A stretch of 64,000 nt of DNA from Orobanche coerulescens (GCA_033398695.1 CM065806.1:49129001-49193000), one strand, 5' to 3'; positions 22,642-35,487 are shown, counted from the stretch's first letter. Program-made: numbers and translations. Notes: generated by a model from the sequence alone, not told the origin.

Positions 22642-23570
22642 CAGGAGCCTGTATTTCAGGCAGCGGGCAGTGTTTTTCAGAGCAGTTTTGCTCTTTTCTT
22701 TTCTCATGCGACGGTTAGTGTTCTTGAGGCAATTTCGGGGCGATTCTTCGTGAAAATTTATCAATCTTCAATCCTACAACATAATCATCAAGGTCTTGGT
22801 GTGGATTAACAACGTCAAATCATCCTTTTTCTCTTTAAATCAAGGTAATCATCCTAGAACCCTATTTCAGGAATATTTGGGGGTTTGTCTTGATTTCGTG
22901 ATTTTAATCCGATATTGTTGGTTCTATTGTTGTTATCTAGTCATGTTGATCATAGCCCACGGTTTGGAATTCCGTTTTCATGTTTTTGTCGGGTCGATTT
23001 GTGTTTTTGGCCGTTTTGGAAGAAACCCTTGCACTTTCGTCGTTTGTTCCTTTAATTCAGCGGCTTTGGGTCATGCTATGGAATTCATTTTCATTGTTGT
23101 TATTGTCGTTCGTAGTTCATTGTCGCGGATTGGTGTTCAGCAGAGTCGTCGAATTCGCCGTCGGTTCGTGTCGTCACACTTCGGTCGATTCTCCGCGGTT
23201 ATCATTACTTGAGGCAAGTACCTTGTTCATACATTTCTTGTTTTGTGGATATTATGATTGGTAATCGTCTTGGTGTGTTTGTTGGTTGTTTGAAATGGAC
23301 TTTCAAAAGATTCGATTTAGCAAGGTTCTCTTTCAAAACCCGTATGTATTTTGCGAATGGTGTGTTTCATAAATGATTAAGTGAATCCTATGGATATATT
23401 TGGTGTTGATGTTGCGCTTGATAATGCGTGTGTACATATATTACCTCATTTCAATGCGTTGTTGTTTGATGTTGTGTCGTGCTAAGTGTTTGATGCCTCT
23501 GGATGAATTGTTTGGATATCCTTGTTGTGTTGTGTTATGTGTGTGAATGTGTGGATATGGGCGGGGTTTA

Positions 23571-23855
23571 CGGTGACACATGGCTTGTGATCATGTGGTC
23601 AGGATGCAACAAGCGATTGATCCAACCGTGAGAGCCTAAGGATACCTACGGTGACACATGGCTTGCCATCATGTAGTCAGGAGACAACAAGTGATTGATC
23701 CAACCGTGAGATGACGTGGCAAGTGATCACTGTGGTATAAGAAAACCTATGTTGACACATGACTTGTGATCATGTGGTCGGGAGACAACAAGTGATTGAT
23801 CCAACCGTGAGATGATGTGGCACAAGTTCACGGTGTTATATATATGATTTTGGAT
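23571..23855 (+). repeat. Minisatellite in the A2 5' LTR
   Basis: About three imperfect units with ACGGTGACACATGGCTTG and GTGATTGATCCAACCGTGAG, starting at about 23571, 23649 and 23750. The same units are in the 3' LTR at about 29096, 29174 and 29276. Confidence 0.75.
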
Positions 23856-24664
23856 GTGTTTTTCCAGGTCGAGTACCTTGGAAGTGTTACTGAGATTTCG
23901 TATCTTGGGTGGTTATGATTTGTTGACTTTATGTCCGTCGAGGACACGTGACGTGGGCTTTGAACCTTGTGAATTGTTGTTGGTTTTTATTTGAGAAAGC
24001 AAATCTTTGGGCTATGACCCTGTTGGTTTTGGAAAGAGAAGGATTTGATAATCCTAAATGATTTTTGTTAAAACTCCCGAGGGCATTTTAAACCATTTTA
24101 CAAATTGTTCTCGTGATTTGTGATCTTCTGAATTTAGAAAGTTTTACTCTAACTCTTACCTCGGGAAGTATTTTTCGTTATGTTTGAATCTTTGAGGATT
24201 CCTGGTTATTATTATTCTTGGAATATGATTTGTATGACTCGTATTTTGCACTTTACTTGCACTAGCAAAATAGTGGAATTTTGATAACCCTCAAGTAATC
24301 GGGGGGTGGATATCTGTATTGCATTCAGGTTTTGGGGAGTATAACACAGGGTTGGCATGAAAGATGATGAAAGATGATCGATACTAATCACATGAGGACC
24401 CGTGCGATGTCATATTGGTTTAGTTGTACTTTATTTCCGCTGTAGTATTTTCCCCGTTGTACGGGAGTGTGTTGTATTTGACCCCTGCGTGGGCATGTAT
24501 TGAGATTGAGTCGTATGTATTAATTGAAAGACCAAATCGGTCTACTGAGTCATTTTAGCCTTAAAGGCGATGTTGAGATGTTTGATTCTAGTTACCAGCA
24601 TGGTAGATCCTTGAGGAAAGGGTCTACGACGTGTAATATACCTGAGTGGATTGAGGGTGTTACA

Positions 24665-26270
24665 TAAATGGCAACGGAGCTTTAGGTTGTGGAAACAGGC
24701 TATCGGGTCCAGTTGTATCTGCTGAGTCTTTTCTCGTCGGATTTTGTCTGATTGAGTCGTGTCGCGACGCGTCGTCCGAGTTTGTTGGTCGTGATTAGTA
24801 TCGTGGGGCGATCATTATCTTCGTGCGACCTGTGGATGTAAGTCTCCTTTCTTTGTGTTATGTCTCGTGTAACACGAGTTACTTGTATGATTATTTGTTA
24901 AGCGATGGAATCCTTATGTAGATTTTGATTTCATGATATGTGGTTATTCAACTCTCATATTTTATTTATATGAGGAGTGGTGTCGCTGCTAATGTATTTT
25001 TGACTATTGATTTCGTCCGTTGCGTGCGTATTTCAAAATGAGGTTCTTGTTTTGCAAGTATTCTTATGAAACCTTTGTGCTTAATAGGGAATGGGAATGT
25101 ATATGTGTGTGATTCGCTCACTCCGGGAGGGTCCGACGAGGCCTCGGGGGGATCCGTGACTTCACTCCGGATTCACGAGTTTGTTCGCTAGCCACTTCGG
25201 GAGGGTCCTTAGAGGCCTCTAATGGGACCAGTGGATTCACCCCGGTCTTAGGCGATGCCTGTGTGTGATTTGATTTATGATTATGGCCAGTTCGGGAGGG
25301 TCCTTAGAGGTCTCGAATGAGATCAGTGGTTTCGTCTTGATCCTAGGCGGTTTTCGACTGTGATATTTGACTGTTTGTTTTCCGGGAAAAGACATGTCTT
25401 GTTTTGAATTTGAACAATTTGATGCGTGTACTATGAGATGTGTAAGCGAATGTTGATACGCATGAGTTTTTGGGCATTCTGGCCTAATGGATTTTTTTCA
25501 AACGTTGAGTATCTTAGAGAATAAACTTCGAGGCGTATTTTTTTTAAAATAGATTATATTTTCAAGGCGCCTACTAGCGCAACTATATGTTTCAAAATTC
25601 TTCTACTTTGAGGACCAAAATATTTTGAGATATTCTCAGTAATTTAGAAATGCATTTGCTTAGACCCGAAGGTCGAATATTTCTGAAAGTTTTTAATTAA
25701 AAGAAAGATGTCCTCATTTTTATCAAATGCAAGATGATTTTTCAAAGTCTTGATAACGATGTTTGTATTACTTTTTCGAAGGGTGATACTCAAGATCAAC
25801 TGGTATTTCAAAAATTATTTTCAAATAGGTGGTTTTCGTTTTTAAAACCTATCATTTCCTGCTTGTGGTTAGAGAAGGTGTGTATGATGTTAGCATTGTC
25901 ATTGAGGTGTGAGCCCTCCGAGTTGTAATTGAATTGGTGGTGTGAGCGTTGAGTCGTTCGCCACGCATTCGTTGTGTTATAGCCCTCTGTGAGAGGTGTG
26001 GTGTTGGTACTAAATGTTTGTCGCTTCGTGGTGATTTGCGTGTTATTGCACCTGTGCGAGCTGTTGGAGCTTGGGTTTGTACGATTGTGTACATATGTTA
26101 TTGTTTCATGATGTTTTGTAATTGTGTGCTGGTTATCGTTCGAGCCGTTGAAATCGCCGAACGATGCCGTCGTTGCTGTGATTTTCGTGTGTGTATTGCC
26201 TTACGATGGTAATTGTTGTATGTGTCATGTGTTATAACTTTCTGTTGTTCTGAGTGGTTACTTATTCAGT
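24665..26270 (+). other. Leader of A2
   Basis: Begins with a degenerate primer site (ATGGCAACGGAGCTT at 24668, versus TGGTATCAGAGC). No gene. It holds three imperfect copies of a CGGGAGGGTCC(G/T)...GAGGCCTC unit at about 25124, 25208 and 25292. Confidence 0.7.
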
Positions 26271-27400
26271 ATGCCGAGGGGCATAGGTCGTGGTCGTGGC
26301 GATCAGATGCGTGATCAGGATCATGCTGCCGGTGATAGTGTTGGTATCGGTGTTGCTCTTATTTTGCAGTAGGTACCTGCACAGATGACTCCGTTGACTC
26401 AAGCAGTTCAGCGTAATACATATGTGACCCAGAACATTGTTGCAAATCAGTGGCTTCGAGAAGTGGTTCGTATGAATCCCCCTCGTTTCGCTGGTGCTGC
26501 AGATGCATTGGGCTGGGATGGTTGGCTTTTTCAGTTGGAAAATATATTCGAGGTAGTTGATTTTCCAGAAGAGCGTAAGTTGCCAGTCGCTCAGTATCTT
26601 CTTGACAAGGATGCCGCTAGTTGGTAGGAGGCTGTTAAGCCTCGAGATCGTGTTGTCACGTGGGTAGAGTTCCAGGGATTCATGAGATATGAGTTTTGTC
26701 TGGAACCGATCGGAAATTAGAGGATTAATGAATTCTTTTCGGCGAAACCGCAAGATGTACCGCTGACTCAAGTTATTATTGATTATAGCAAACAGCTCAG
26801 TTATGTGCAGGATCAGGTAAGTACAGAGGAAGATAATATCTGTCATTTTACTAGGCGAATGAAGCCGGAGATTCATCAGTACATGGCGGGTTTCACTTGC
26901 ACTTCATTGAGAGAGTATGAGAATAGGGCGTTAGCCTATGAACTATCTATATCATCGATTGAGCATATGTCAGAGTCGAAGAGACAAAAGACTATTGGGA
27001 ACTTTTCAGGAAATCAGGGGAGTGGGCCCTTTGAGGCTGGGACTTCGTGTCGTCATACTAAGAAGGTTCCTCGATCGTATGAACAGAAGAGGAGTATTGC
27101 CCCTGTAGTGAGTAATGTGAGCAGCTCGAAGATGTGTTATAACTGTAGTCGAGCGGGCCATACCGCGAAGAATTGTCGTTCACGGTTAGTCAGCTGTTTC
27201 GATTGCGGTTAATTGGGACCCCGAGTTGTGCACTGTGAGACGGTAGCTGAGGTTTGGGGATCGAGTTTGCGTTTCTGCTACGAAAGGACACGGAGATGCC
27301 TAGTGTGGTTTTCGAGAATTTCTGCGTGGTCGGAGTTCTTCGTGGTTACCTTTGCAGATCGTTGTGCATTTAATTTCTGTTTTTCGACTATGCATGTTTT
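26271..27400 (+). pseudogene. A2 Gag (Tekay type), broken
   Basis: Starts at ATG 26271 with an RGIGRGRG N-terminus like that of element C Gag. One frame carries the whole protein but has stops at 26370, 26625, 26718 and 27210. The capsid-like core runs from REVVRMNPPRFAGA to TCTSLREYENRALAY. First zinc knuckle CYNCSRAGHTAKNC (about 27136-27177) intact; the second is damaged by the TAA at 27210 and Pro in place of His. Downstream reading soon becomes non-coding. Family role: RNA binding and particle assembly. Confidence 0.8.
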
Positions 27401-27680
27401 CTTGTAATATGTGCCTTTTATTTCGTGATTGTTCAGATAATTGACTCGATTGTGCTACATGCTTGGTGATACTTGACACTTGTTGGTTTTATTATGTCTC
27501 TGCTTGTGACATTGTGATGTTGTCGCTGAGCGTGATTTCATGCCGTATGTTTCTTTGCGTTTCTTGTAACGTTTCGCCGATGTGCGTAAGTTACGTGGTT
27601 CTTGTGTATCTCGTTGATATGTTCCTGGTGGGATGTTGCTCCTCCCTACTTATTTTTAAGTTTCGGGATGAAACTTCTTT
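27401..27680 (+). other. A2 interior between gag and purine tract
   Basis: Non-coding. Ends with CTCCCTACTT...AAGTTTCGGGATGAAACTTC, a block that in element C follows the pol stop codon. Pol has therefore been removed completely. Confidence 0.7.
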
Positions 27681-27694
27681 TAAGGAGGGTAGTA
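27681..27694 (+). other. Polypurine tract of A2
   Basis: AAGGAGGGTAGTA directly before TGTAATATCC. Confidence 0.75.
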
Positions 27695-30196
27695 TGTAAT
27701 ATCCGCGATTTTGATTTTCGGTAAATTTCCCTTTTTGGCAGTAGTCCATTTTAACGGCTCGCTTGTGACCGTTTCGTCATTCTGAGAATGATTAATTCTT
27801 TACTTCTTGACATCCGAGTTCGTTTCGGTGTCACTTTGTTGAGTTCCATACTTCTTAGTGATTTTTCCGCACTTGAGTTTGATCCTTGCGAATCTCGTTC
27901 GAAACTGTTGTTTCGTGCTTCCCGTCAGTCCATTTAACCTTGTTAGACGTGTTGTGAACTCCGGTTTGGTTATTCAATCATGTATCGTGATTTTTCGGAC
28001 GATTGGGCCATTTTGTAATTTCCCAAAGTTTTGGGTATTTGTTTTCATACTCGTTTTTACCTACCTCCGAGTTGTCGGAATCGCATGTTTGTTTAGCGCT
28101 TTTATTCGTTTTTGAGAACCCTTCATTAGTGTTATGTCGCACCTTTCGAGTCGTCGCATTTTGAGGTCGTTCGGAACTGATCGGGCAGCAGAAGGAATCT
28201 GCTCCCAGAATGCAGCATGTTACGACAGTAATGGCAGTGTTCTTGAGGCGATTTCGGGGCGATTCTTCGTGAAAATTTCGCAATCTTTAATCCTACAACA
28301 TAATCATCAAGGTCTTGGTGTGGATTAACAACGTCAAATCATCATTTTTCCCTTTAATCAAGGTAATCATCCTAGAACCCTATTTCGGGAATATTTCGGG
28401 GTTTGTCTTGATTTCATGATTTTAATCCGGGATTGTTGGTTCTATTGTTGTTATCTAGTCATGTTGATTATAGCCCACGGTTCAGAATTCCGTTTTCATG
28501 TTTTTGTCGGGTCAATTTGTGTTCTTGGCCGTTTTGGGGGAAACCCTTGCACTTTCGTCGTTTGTTCCTTTAACTCAGCGGCTTTGGGTCGTGCTATGGA
28601 ATTCATTTTCATTGTTGTTATTGTCGTTCGTAGTTCATTGTCGCGGATTGGTGTTCAGTGGAGTCGTCGGATTCTTCGTCGGTTCATGTCACCTCACTTC
28701 GGTCGATTCTCCGCGGTTATCATTACTTGAGGCAAGTACCTTGTTCATACATTTCTTGTTTTGTAGATATGATGATTGGTGATCGTCTTGGTGTGTTTGT
28801 TGGTTGTTTGAAATGGACTTTCAGAAGATTCGGTTTAGCCTCGTTAAAGCCTCTCTTTCAAAACCCGTATATATTTTGCGAATGGTGTGTTTCGTAAATG
28901 ATTAAGTGAATCCTATGGATATGTTTGGTGTTGATGTTGCGCTTGATAATGTGTGTGTACATATATTACCTCATTTCGGTGTATTGTGGTTTGACGTTGT
29001 GTCGTGCTAAGTGTTTGATGCCTCTGGATGAATTGTTTGGATATCCTTGTTGTACTGTGTTATGTGTGTGAATGTGTGGATATGGGCAGGGTCTACGGTG
29101 ACACATGGATTGTGATCATGTGGCCAGGATGCAACAAGTGATTGATCCAACCGTTGAGAGCCAAAGTATACCTACGGTGACACATGGTTTGCGATCATGT
29201 GGTCAGGAGACAACAAGTGATTGATCCAACCGTGAGATGACGTGGCAAGTGATCACGGTGGTATAAGAAAACCTACGGTGACACATGACTTGTGATCATT
29301 GGTCAGGAGACACAAGTGATTGATCCAACCGTGAGATGACGTGGCATGTGTTCACGGTGTTATATATATGATTTTGGATGTGTTTTGCCAGGTCGAGTAC
29401 CTTGGATGTGTTACCGAGATTTCGTATCTTGGGTGGTTATGATTTGTTGACTTTATGTCTGTCGAGGACACGTGACGTGGGTTATGAACCCTGTGAATTA
29501 TTGTTGGTTTTTATTTGAAAAAGCAAATCTTTGGGCTGTGACCCCTGTTGGTTTTGGAAAGAGAAGGATTCGATAATCCTGAACGGTTTTTGTTAAAACT
29601 CCCGAGGGCATTTTAAACCATTTTACAAACTGTTCTCGTGATTTATGATCTTCCGAATTTGGAAAGTTTTACTCAAACTCTTGCCTCGGGAAGTATTTTT
29701 CGTTATGTTTGAATCTTTGAGGATTTCTGGTTATTATTATTATTATTCTTAGAATATGATTTGTATGACTCGTATTTTGCAATTTGTACTTGCACTACCA
29801 AAATAGTGGAATTTTGCTGACCCCCGAGTAATCGGGGGTGGATGTCTGTATTGCATTCAGGTTTTGGGGAGCATAACACAGGCTTGGCATAAAGGATGAT
29901 GAAAGATGATCGATACTAATCACATGAGGACCCGTGCGATGTCGTATTGGTTTAGTTGTACATTATTTCCGCTGCAGTATTTTCCCCATTGTACGGGAGT
30001 GTGTTGTATTTGACCCCTGTGTGGGCATGTATTGAGATTGAGTTGTATGTATTAATTGAAAGACCAAATCGGTCTACTGAGTCATTTTAGCCTTAAAGGC
30101 GATGTTGAGATGTTTGATTTTAGTTACCAGCCTGGTAGATCCTTGAGGAAAGGGTCTACAGCGTGTAATATCCCTGAGTGGATTAGGGGTGTTAAA
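27695..30196 (+). repeat. 3' LTR of A2 (2502 bp)
   Basis: TGTAATATCC to GTGTTAAA (terminal CA changed to AA). Differs from the 5' LTR by roughly 6-10 % in two compared 240-bp stretches and by loss of most of the palindrome cluster. Confidence 0.88.
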
Positions 30197-32322
30197 AGAT
30201 CGATGATGGGTCAAGCGGATCTTCCAATTTCTTTTTGGGGTTACGCCTTAGAGACTGCTGCATTCATTTTAAGTCGAGTACCATCTAAATCAGTTCAAAG
30301 CACACCATATGAGATATGGACAAGGAAACAACCTGTTTCGTCTTTCCTTAAGATTTGGGGTTGTGAAGCTTATGTGAAGCGGCTTATCACTGATAAATTA
30401 TCACCAAAATCGGATAAATGTCTTTTTGTGGGATATCCTAAGGAAACTAAAGGATATTACTTTTATATCCCATCAGAGAACAAAGTGTTTGTTGCTCGAT
30501 CTGGAGTATTCCTTGAGAAGGAATTTATTTCCAAGAAAAATAGTGGGCGTAAAATGACTCTTCATGAGATGATAGAACCATAAATAGATACTGAACCTTT
30601 AGATAAAACTGATTTAAACTCACATAGAGATGTTGAGACCACTTCTTCTGTACCAGCTCTGCATAGGTCTATACGTAATCATCATGAACCTGAGAGATAT
30701 GGATTTCTCATCACAGATGACAACAATGTGGAACTCATGGATCTATATAAGCCCACAACCTACAATGAAGCAACTACTAGCATTGAATGCGAAAGTTGGC
30801 TTGAAGGGATGAAATTCGAAATGCAATCCATGTATGATAATCAAGTATGGACTTTGATTGATCTTCCTGAAGGTTCCAAAGCAATTGGTCGCAAATGGGT
30901 CTTTACAAAGAAAAAGGACATGGATGACATTGTACAAACATATAAATCACGACTCGTGGCGAAAGGATACAGACAGACTCATGGTATTAACTATGATGAA
31001 ATGTTTTCGCCAATCGTAATGATGAAATCAATTAGAATTATACTTTCCATAGCAGCATATTATGACTATGAGATATGGCAAATGGATGTCAAAACCTCTT
31101 TTCTTAATGGGAAGTTAGATGAGGATGTGTATATGATACAACCTTAAGGTTTTGTCGATCCGAATAATCCTAATAAAGTATGTAAGCTTCTAAGAGACAA
31201 TTATGGTTTGAAGCAGGCATCCCGGAGTTGGAATCTTCATTTTGATGAAAAAATTCAAAGAGTTTGGTTTCATTAGAAATCAAGAAGAACCTTGTGTATA
31301 CAAGAATATTAGTGGGAGCGCAATTGTTTTTCTAGTACTCTATGTAGATGATATCCTACTCATTGGAAATGACATACCTACTTTGCAAAGTGTTAAGCTT
31401 TGGCTAAGTAAATGTTTTACAATGAAGGACTTAGGGGAAGCTGCCTATATACTGGGTATAAGGATTTATAGAGATAGATCTAAAAGGCTTTTTGCCCTAA
31501 GTCAAAGTACATATGTTAACAAGGTACTGAAACGGTTCAGTATGCCTAATAGTAAGAAAGGGTTCTTACCTATGTCACATGAAAACTCAGTAAAACTTAA
31601 AGTCCTTGTTCGAAGGAAGAGAGAGATAGAATGAGCTTGATACCTTATGCTTCGGCTATAGGATCTATCATGTATGCCATGATATGTACTAGACCGGATG
31701 TATCATTTGTATTGAGTGCAACCAGCAGATACCAGTCTGACCCTGGTGAGGCTCACTGGACCATAGTCAAAAGCATACATAAGTACTTGAGAAGGACCAA
31801 AGATATGTTCTTGATATATGGTGGTCAAGAAGGTGATTTGGTCCTTAATGGCTATGTCGATGCCAGTTTTGAGACAGACAAGTTGATTCAAAATCACAGT
31901 CTATATCTATATTTTGCTTGAATGGTGGTTATGTTAGCTGGAATAGTTCCAAACAACCAACCACAACTGATTCTATAACTGAAGCTGAGTACGTATCCGC
32001 TTCGGAAGCAGCTAAAGAAGCTTTTTGGATGAGGAAGTTCATTGGTGAACTGGATGTGGTTCCTAGCATTGTTGATCAAGTAAATTTGCACTGTAATAAT
32101 AATAGAGCTATTGCACAAGCTAAAGAACTAAGATCACAAGAAGCATCCAAACACATACTTATAAAGTTTCACCTCATTCAAGAGATTGTCACTCGTGGCG
32201 ATGTGAGGATATGCAAGGTTCATACAGATAATAACATAGCGGATCCTTTAACCAAGCCGCTTTCTCAAGCGAAGAATGATGGTCATATAAAGGCTATGAG
32301 TCTTCAGTTTATGTCTGTATAG
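30197..32322 (+). pseudogene. Copia B integrase end, reverse transcriptase and RNase H
   Basis: Resumes after A2 with SMMGQADLPISFWGYALETA and FLKIWGCEAYVKR, the C-terminal part of copia integrase. RT follows: KAIGRKWVFTKKK, VAKGYRQTHGINYDE, EIWQMDVKTSFLNG, then a TAA at 31144, and in another frame the intact catalytic box YVDDILLIGND (31341-31373). RNase H region: LIPYASAIGSIMYAMICTRPD (31631 on) and YVSWNSSKQPTTTDSITEAEYVSAS, ending in ADPLTKPLSQ. At least three breaks lie between the segments. The RNase H segment to 32322 ends 21 bp before the 3' LTR. Confidence 0.87.
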
Positions 32323-32330
32323 GACTAAGA

Positions 32331-32343
32331 GCAAGTGGGAGAT
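32331..32343 (+). other. Polypurine tract of copia B
   Basis: GCAAGTGGGAGAT directly precedes the TGTTAG start of the 3' LTR. Confidence 0.85.
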
Positions 32344-33933
32344 TGTTAGTATTATGCTCTAAGTCTACTGTTTAATAATAATGTGGAGACATTTATTATT
32401 ATTTAATATATATAATATTGATTATATTATTGAATTAATATTCTGCTTACGATCATCAAGTCCATGACTTGATAGTAAAGATCGTTTAAGCATTAAAGAA
32501 TATTTATTCTAGATATCCCTAGTAATATGATTACTAGTATGATAATGATACAATGGCTATGTTTTACTGGTCATGAACATGAGATGTTATATCACGTCAT
32601 AGATACATGTAAAGACATCGTATTGGATATGACCTAACAAAGAGAATTATATATGGATTAAGTCATTATAATTCATCTGATTGTTATATATTGTTTAAGT
32701 CCTTATTACCTAAAGATACTACAATTTCCTACATAACGAGTATTGTATTTTAACACAATACCAACGTCTTCTGTTATAAGGGACCATACAGTTTGTGATT
32801 GGATACAGTACAATTTATGCAGAGGGAAGTAGTCTGCCCAGAGGGGACTTGTCCCTCCTATAAAACGGAGAAGATATCCACGGGCCCTTGATAAGTTGAA
32901 TTGTTTAAATGCATGGCCATGCTCAAATTGATCAATAAAGAGTTATTGATAAATATTTGAATTGGACAATTGTAACTTGAGATCAAGAATATTAAGTAAG
33001 CTATATAAGGTCGACTTATCCATGCCTTATGCTTAATTAGGATATCGCGCGACGAGAGGATTAAATATTATTTAGTAATGAGATTTCGTTCGTGCCGTCA
33101 AATTAATTTTTTTAATTCGGGTAGTCATAATGTCTAGCTAAAGGCTGCTTATAATTTATGAGTCGTAAAATTGTTTTTATACTCATTGCCGTATTAATTA
33201 GAACCTACAGGGTCACACACTTAAACGAGCAGAGCAGCTATTTTGTTCCGGTTGATTATGGTTGGTGAAGGGGTTGGTGAACCCTGAGCCATGTAGAGGG
33301 CTATATAATAGTGTCTTATGATAGCCCTCACACTTGAACAAACACAAGAGAAGACATAATTTGTGTAGAGAGAATCAAAAATCCGATTTTGATATTTCTC
33401 CCTCAAAAAGTCTTGAAGATAATATTCAAAAGTTGAATAATCAAAAGGATCAAGAACATATGTTCATATCTTTGAAGATTGATTCTTTGATCACGAAAAG
33501 TATTTAGAACACTCATCTTGTCTTCATCTAATCTTGTGAGTTTGATCTTTAATAACATATTTAATAAGATTCATAGTTGTTATTTAGATCAAAGTTCAAG
33601 AACATTTGAATAAAATTCTTGGTGTTCTTGTTCTTACCATAATCAAGAACATACCTATATTCAAATTGATTTAAGTGAAATCTTTATTGAATCTGAGCTA
33701 GTTATCCGTTAGATGCTCGAGACTTGTTCATTGTGTGGATACCATAGAGGACGCTCGCTTATTGCAACGTCTCTAGAAGGAAAACACGCTACAAGAGGTA
33801 ACAATCTTGTTCTTCGTACTTTGTTAATATACTTGGATCCTCGGAGGGGATTACATATTATATTTATACTTCGCTGCACTATTTCGATATATGATGAGAT
33901 CATAAATCTTATTGGTTCAATAAAAACCCAACA
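32344..33933 (+). repeat. 3' LTR of copia B (1590 bp)
   Basis: Same ends and length as the 5' LTR, followed by the TGAAT duplication. Confidence 0.93.
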
Positions 33934-34320
33934 TGAATGGCTAGTGCAAATACACAATTACACGGCATTATATGCAATTATAATTAGAAATCACATTCTC
34001 ATTTTGAAACATTTGTAAAACAACATTCCGGAATATCAACTTTCATAGAAAGCATTATCATCAAGAAAAACATATCATCACATATCATCATAAAAAAAAC
34101 CACACTTGGTAACCAGCCACCGTGCGATTAGCATTGACCCCCAGAGGTCCCGTCGAACCGTCCCTAGGTGGGAAACCACTTCCATGGTCGTGCCCATTAG
34201 AATCGGCTCCCAGAGATCCCCTCGAACCATCCCCAAAACAACAACACACACTTATGTTTCTCATGATGGCCTCGAAACCATCTCGTTGAACTGTCCCTTC
34301 GACCGTCCCTTCGAAATTTC
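33934..34320 (-). repeat. Fragment of a Tekay-type LTR (minus orientation)
   Basis: Begins TGAATGGCTAGTGCAA, matching minus-strand LTR sequence of E (42653) and the complement of F near 49270. It goes on to GAGGTCCCGTCGAACC repeats like the LTR and leader repeats of the same families. It is the old target into which copia B inserted. No gene. Confidence 0.55.
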
Positions 34321-34592
34321 ATGATGGCCTCAACGAACAACAAGCTTCAAAGGACCCATGAAAACATGCCCTCTGCAAGGGAGATTCTGGCACATCTTAC
34401 TGAGCCCTATGGGAAGCACAACCTAACTGCTCGGTATGAGATATCAAAGCAGTTGTTTGGTGCTAGGATGAAGGAAGGTGAGAAAGTTGGGAATCATGTA
34501 CTTAGATTGATATCTATGATCGAGGGATTGGAGGCTCTTGACTTTAGGATGCATGATTCTCTTCAAATCGATCTTATCCTGTAATCACTTCC
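34321..34592 (+). pseudogene. Copia gag fragment, first part
   Basis: The frame from ATG 34321 reads MASTNNKLQRTHENM, then LAHLTEPYGKHNLTARYEISKQLFGARM and GLEALDFRMHDSLQIDLIL, the middle of a copia Gag (UBN2 region). A TAA at 34582 sits where such proteins usually have Gln. The frame continues in the same register on the far side of element D at 36792 (LSDSFSQ) and beyond the MITE (FVMNFNYNE). Confidence 0.75.
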
Positions 34593-35350
34593 TGTTGGGA
34601 TTCAATCCATCATCCTGCCTGCCTGAGGGTGCAGTGGAGGTTGTCAGGTGCTGGAGGGCTGTGTGATCAAATTTAGTATGCTGGAACTGAGATACTGGCA
34701 CAGTGAGTAAACGGCGCCAGAATATATGCTGATATCAAGTATTGGAGGATTGTGTGAATGAATCCAGCCGCTAGAGGGCTGTGTGATCAAATCTAGTTCA
34801 CGGAAGTTTCCAAATTTAGGGGCCGAGAAGCTGGCAGGTACTAGTAGGGGGATTGTTGGGATTCGGTCCAGCATCCTGCCTGCCTGGGCTTAAAATTGCA
34901 CGAGGCGCGGCTTGCGATTCGACCTGTGAGATCTGCACTAAAAAGTGGTTAAATAAATTGATTTGGACTATGATGAGTCGATTTTTGATCGTCTCATTCC
35001 GTTCTATTGAGTCGCGCTTTCATTTATTTTTGAGTGTTTTTGCTCTTTTTACGCGTGGTATGTTGTGTTTTTGTTTTGTAGGTAGCCAGACGAATATTGT
35101 GGTGAAATATGCGCTTTTATGGCCAATATTGGAGTTTATAACGATCAAGAGTAAGAACGGGGCCTAAAACGATGAAGATTGAAGCAACGTTGGTCGTATT
35201 TTATAATTTCCAGATTCATTACTTTGAAATAGGATGTCTTCATATATTTATGGATTCCTTGTGAAATCAGATTCGCAACGGTATATTATACGCTAAATTC
35301 CGAGGTGTATTGAAGGAGATATGGCTTCTAGACTACGGCCGCGCAGTCCA

Positions 35351-35487
35351 GACCGCGGCCCGAAGAGTTGAGACCGCGGTCCAAGACCGGACCGCATCCA
35401 GACCGCGGTCCCAAATCCAGACTGCGTCCCAGCCCCCCCCCCCCCAGAATCATCCAGACCGCGGTCCAAGCCCTACGGACCGCGGTC
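35351..35487 (+). repeat. GACCGCGGTC palindrome array in the D LTR
   Basis: Perfect 10-bp palindromes at 35372, 35401, 35457 and 35478, plus variants at 35351 (GACCGCGGCC), 35389 (GACCGCATCC) and about 35419. A 13-base C run lies inside. The array ends 58 bp before the TATA box. Confidence 0.8.

Larger units (their letters stand above)
22041..24664 (+). repeat. 5' LTR of A2 (2624 bp)
   Basis: TGTAATATCC to GTGTTACA. It contains the TTACGGCCGTAA-type word cluster (22563-22641), a minisatellite around 23571-23850 and the shared Tekay terminus. It is 122 bp longer than the 3' LTR, mostly through the word cluster. Confidence 0.9.
22041..30196 (+). mobile_element. Tekay-like element A2, gag only, nested in copia B
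   Basis: LTRs 22041-24664 and 27695-30196, flanked by AGATT (22036-22040) and AGATC (30197-30201). Removing the element restores the integrase reading frame across the site. The interior is a 1.6-kb leader, a broken gag, and then directly the purine tract; no protease, RT, RNase H or integrase is present. Its relatives in the window are A1, E and the complete C. It needs pol functions in trans. Confidence 0.9.
16661..33933 (+). mobile_element. Full-length Ty1/copia element B with a nested gypsy element
   Basis: Two 1590-bp LTRs (16661-18250 and 32344-33933), flanked by perfect 5-bp duplications TGAAT (16656-16660 and 33934-33938). Primer site, gag, protease, integrase, RT and RNase H are in copia order. 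The nested A2 element adds 8156 bp, so the original length was about 9.1 kb. Several stops and frameshifts prevent coding. The LTRs differ by roughly 2-7 % in segments compared by eye. Confidence 0.93.

Noticed and set aside
26262..26876. 204-codon minus-strand frame opposite A2 gag
   Set aside because: Antisense shadow of the Gag sequence; the plus strand carries recognisable capsid and zinc-knuckle regions.
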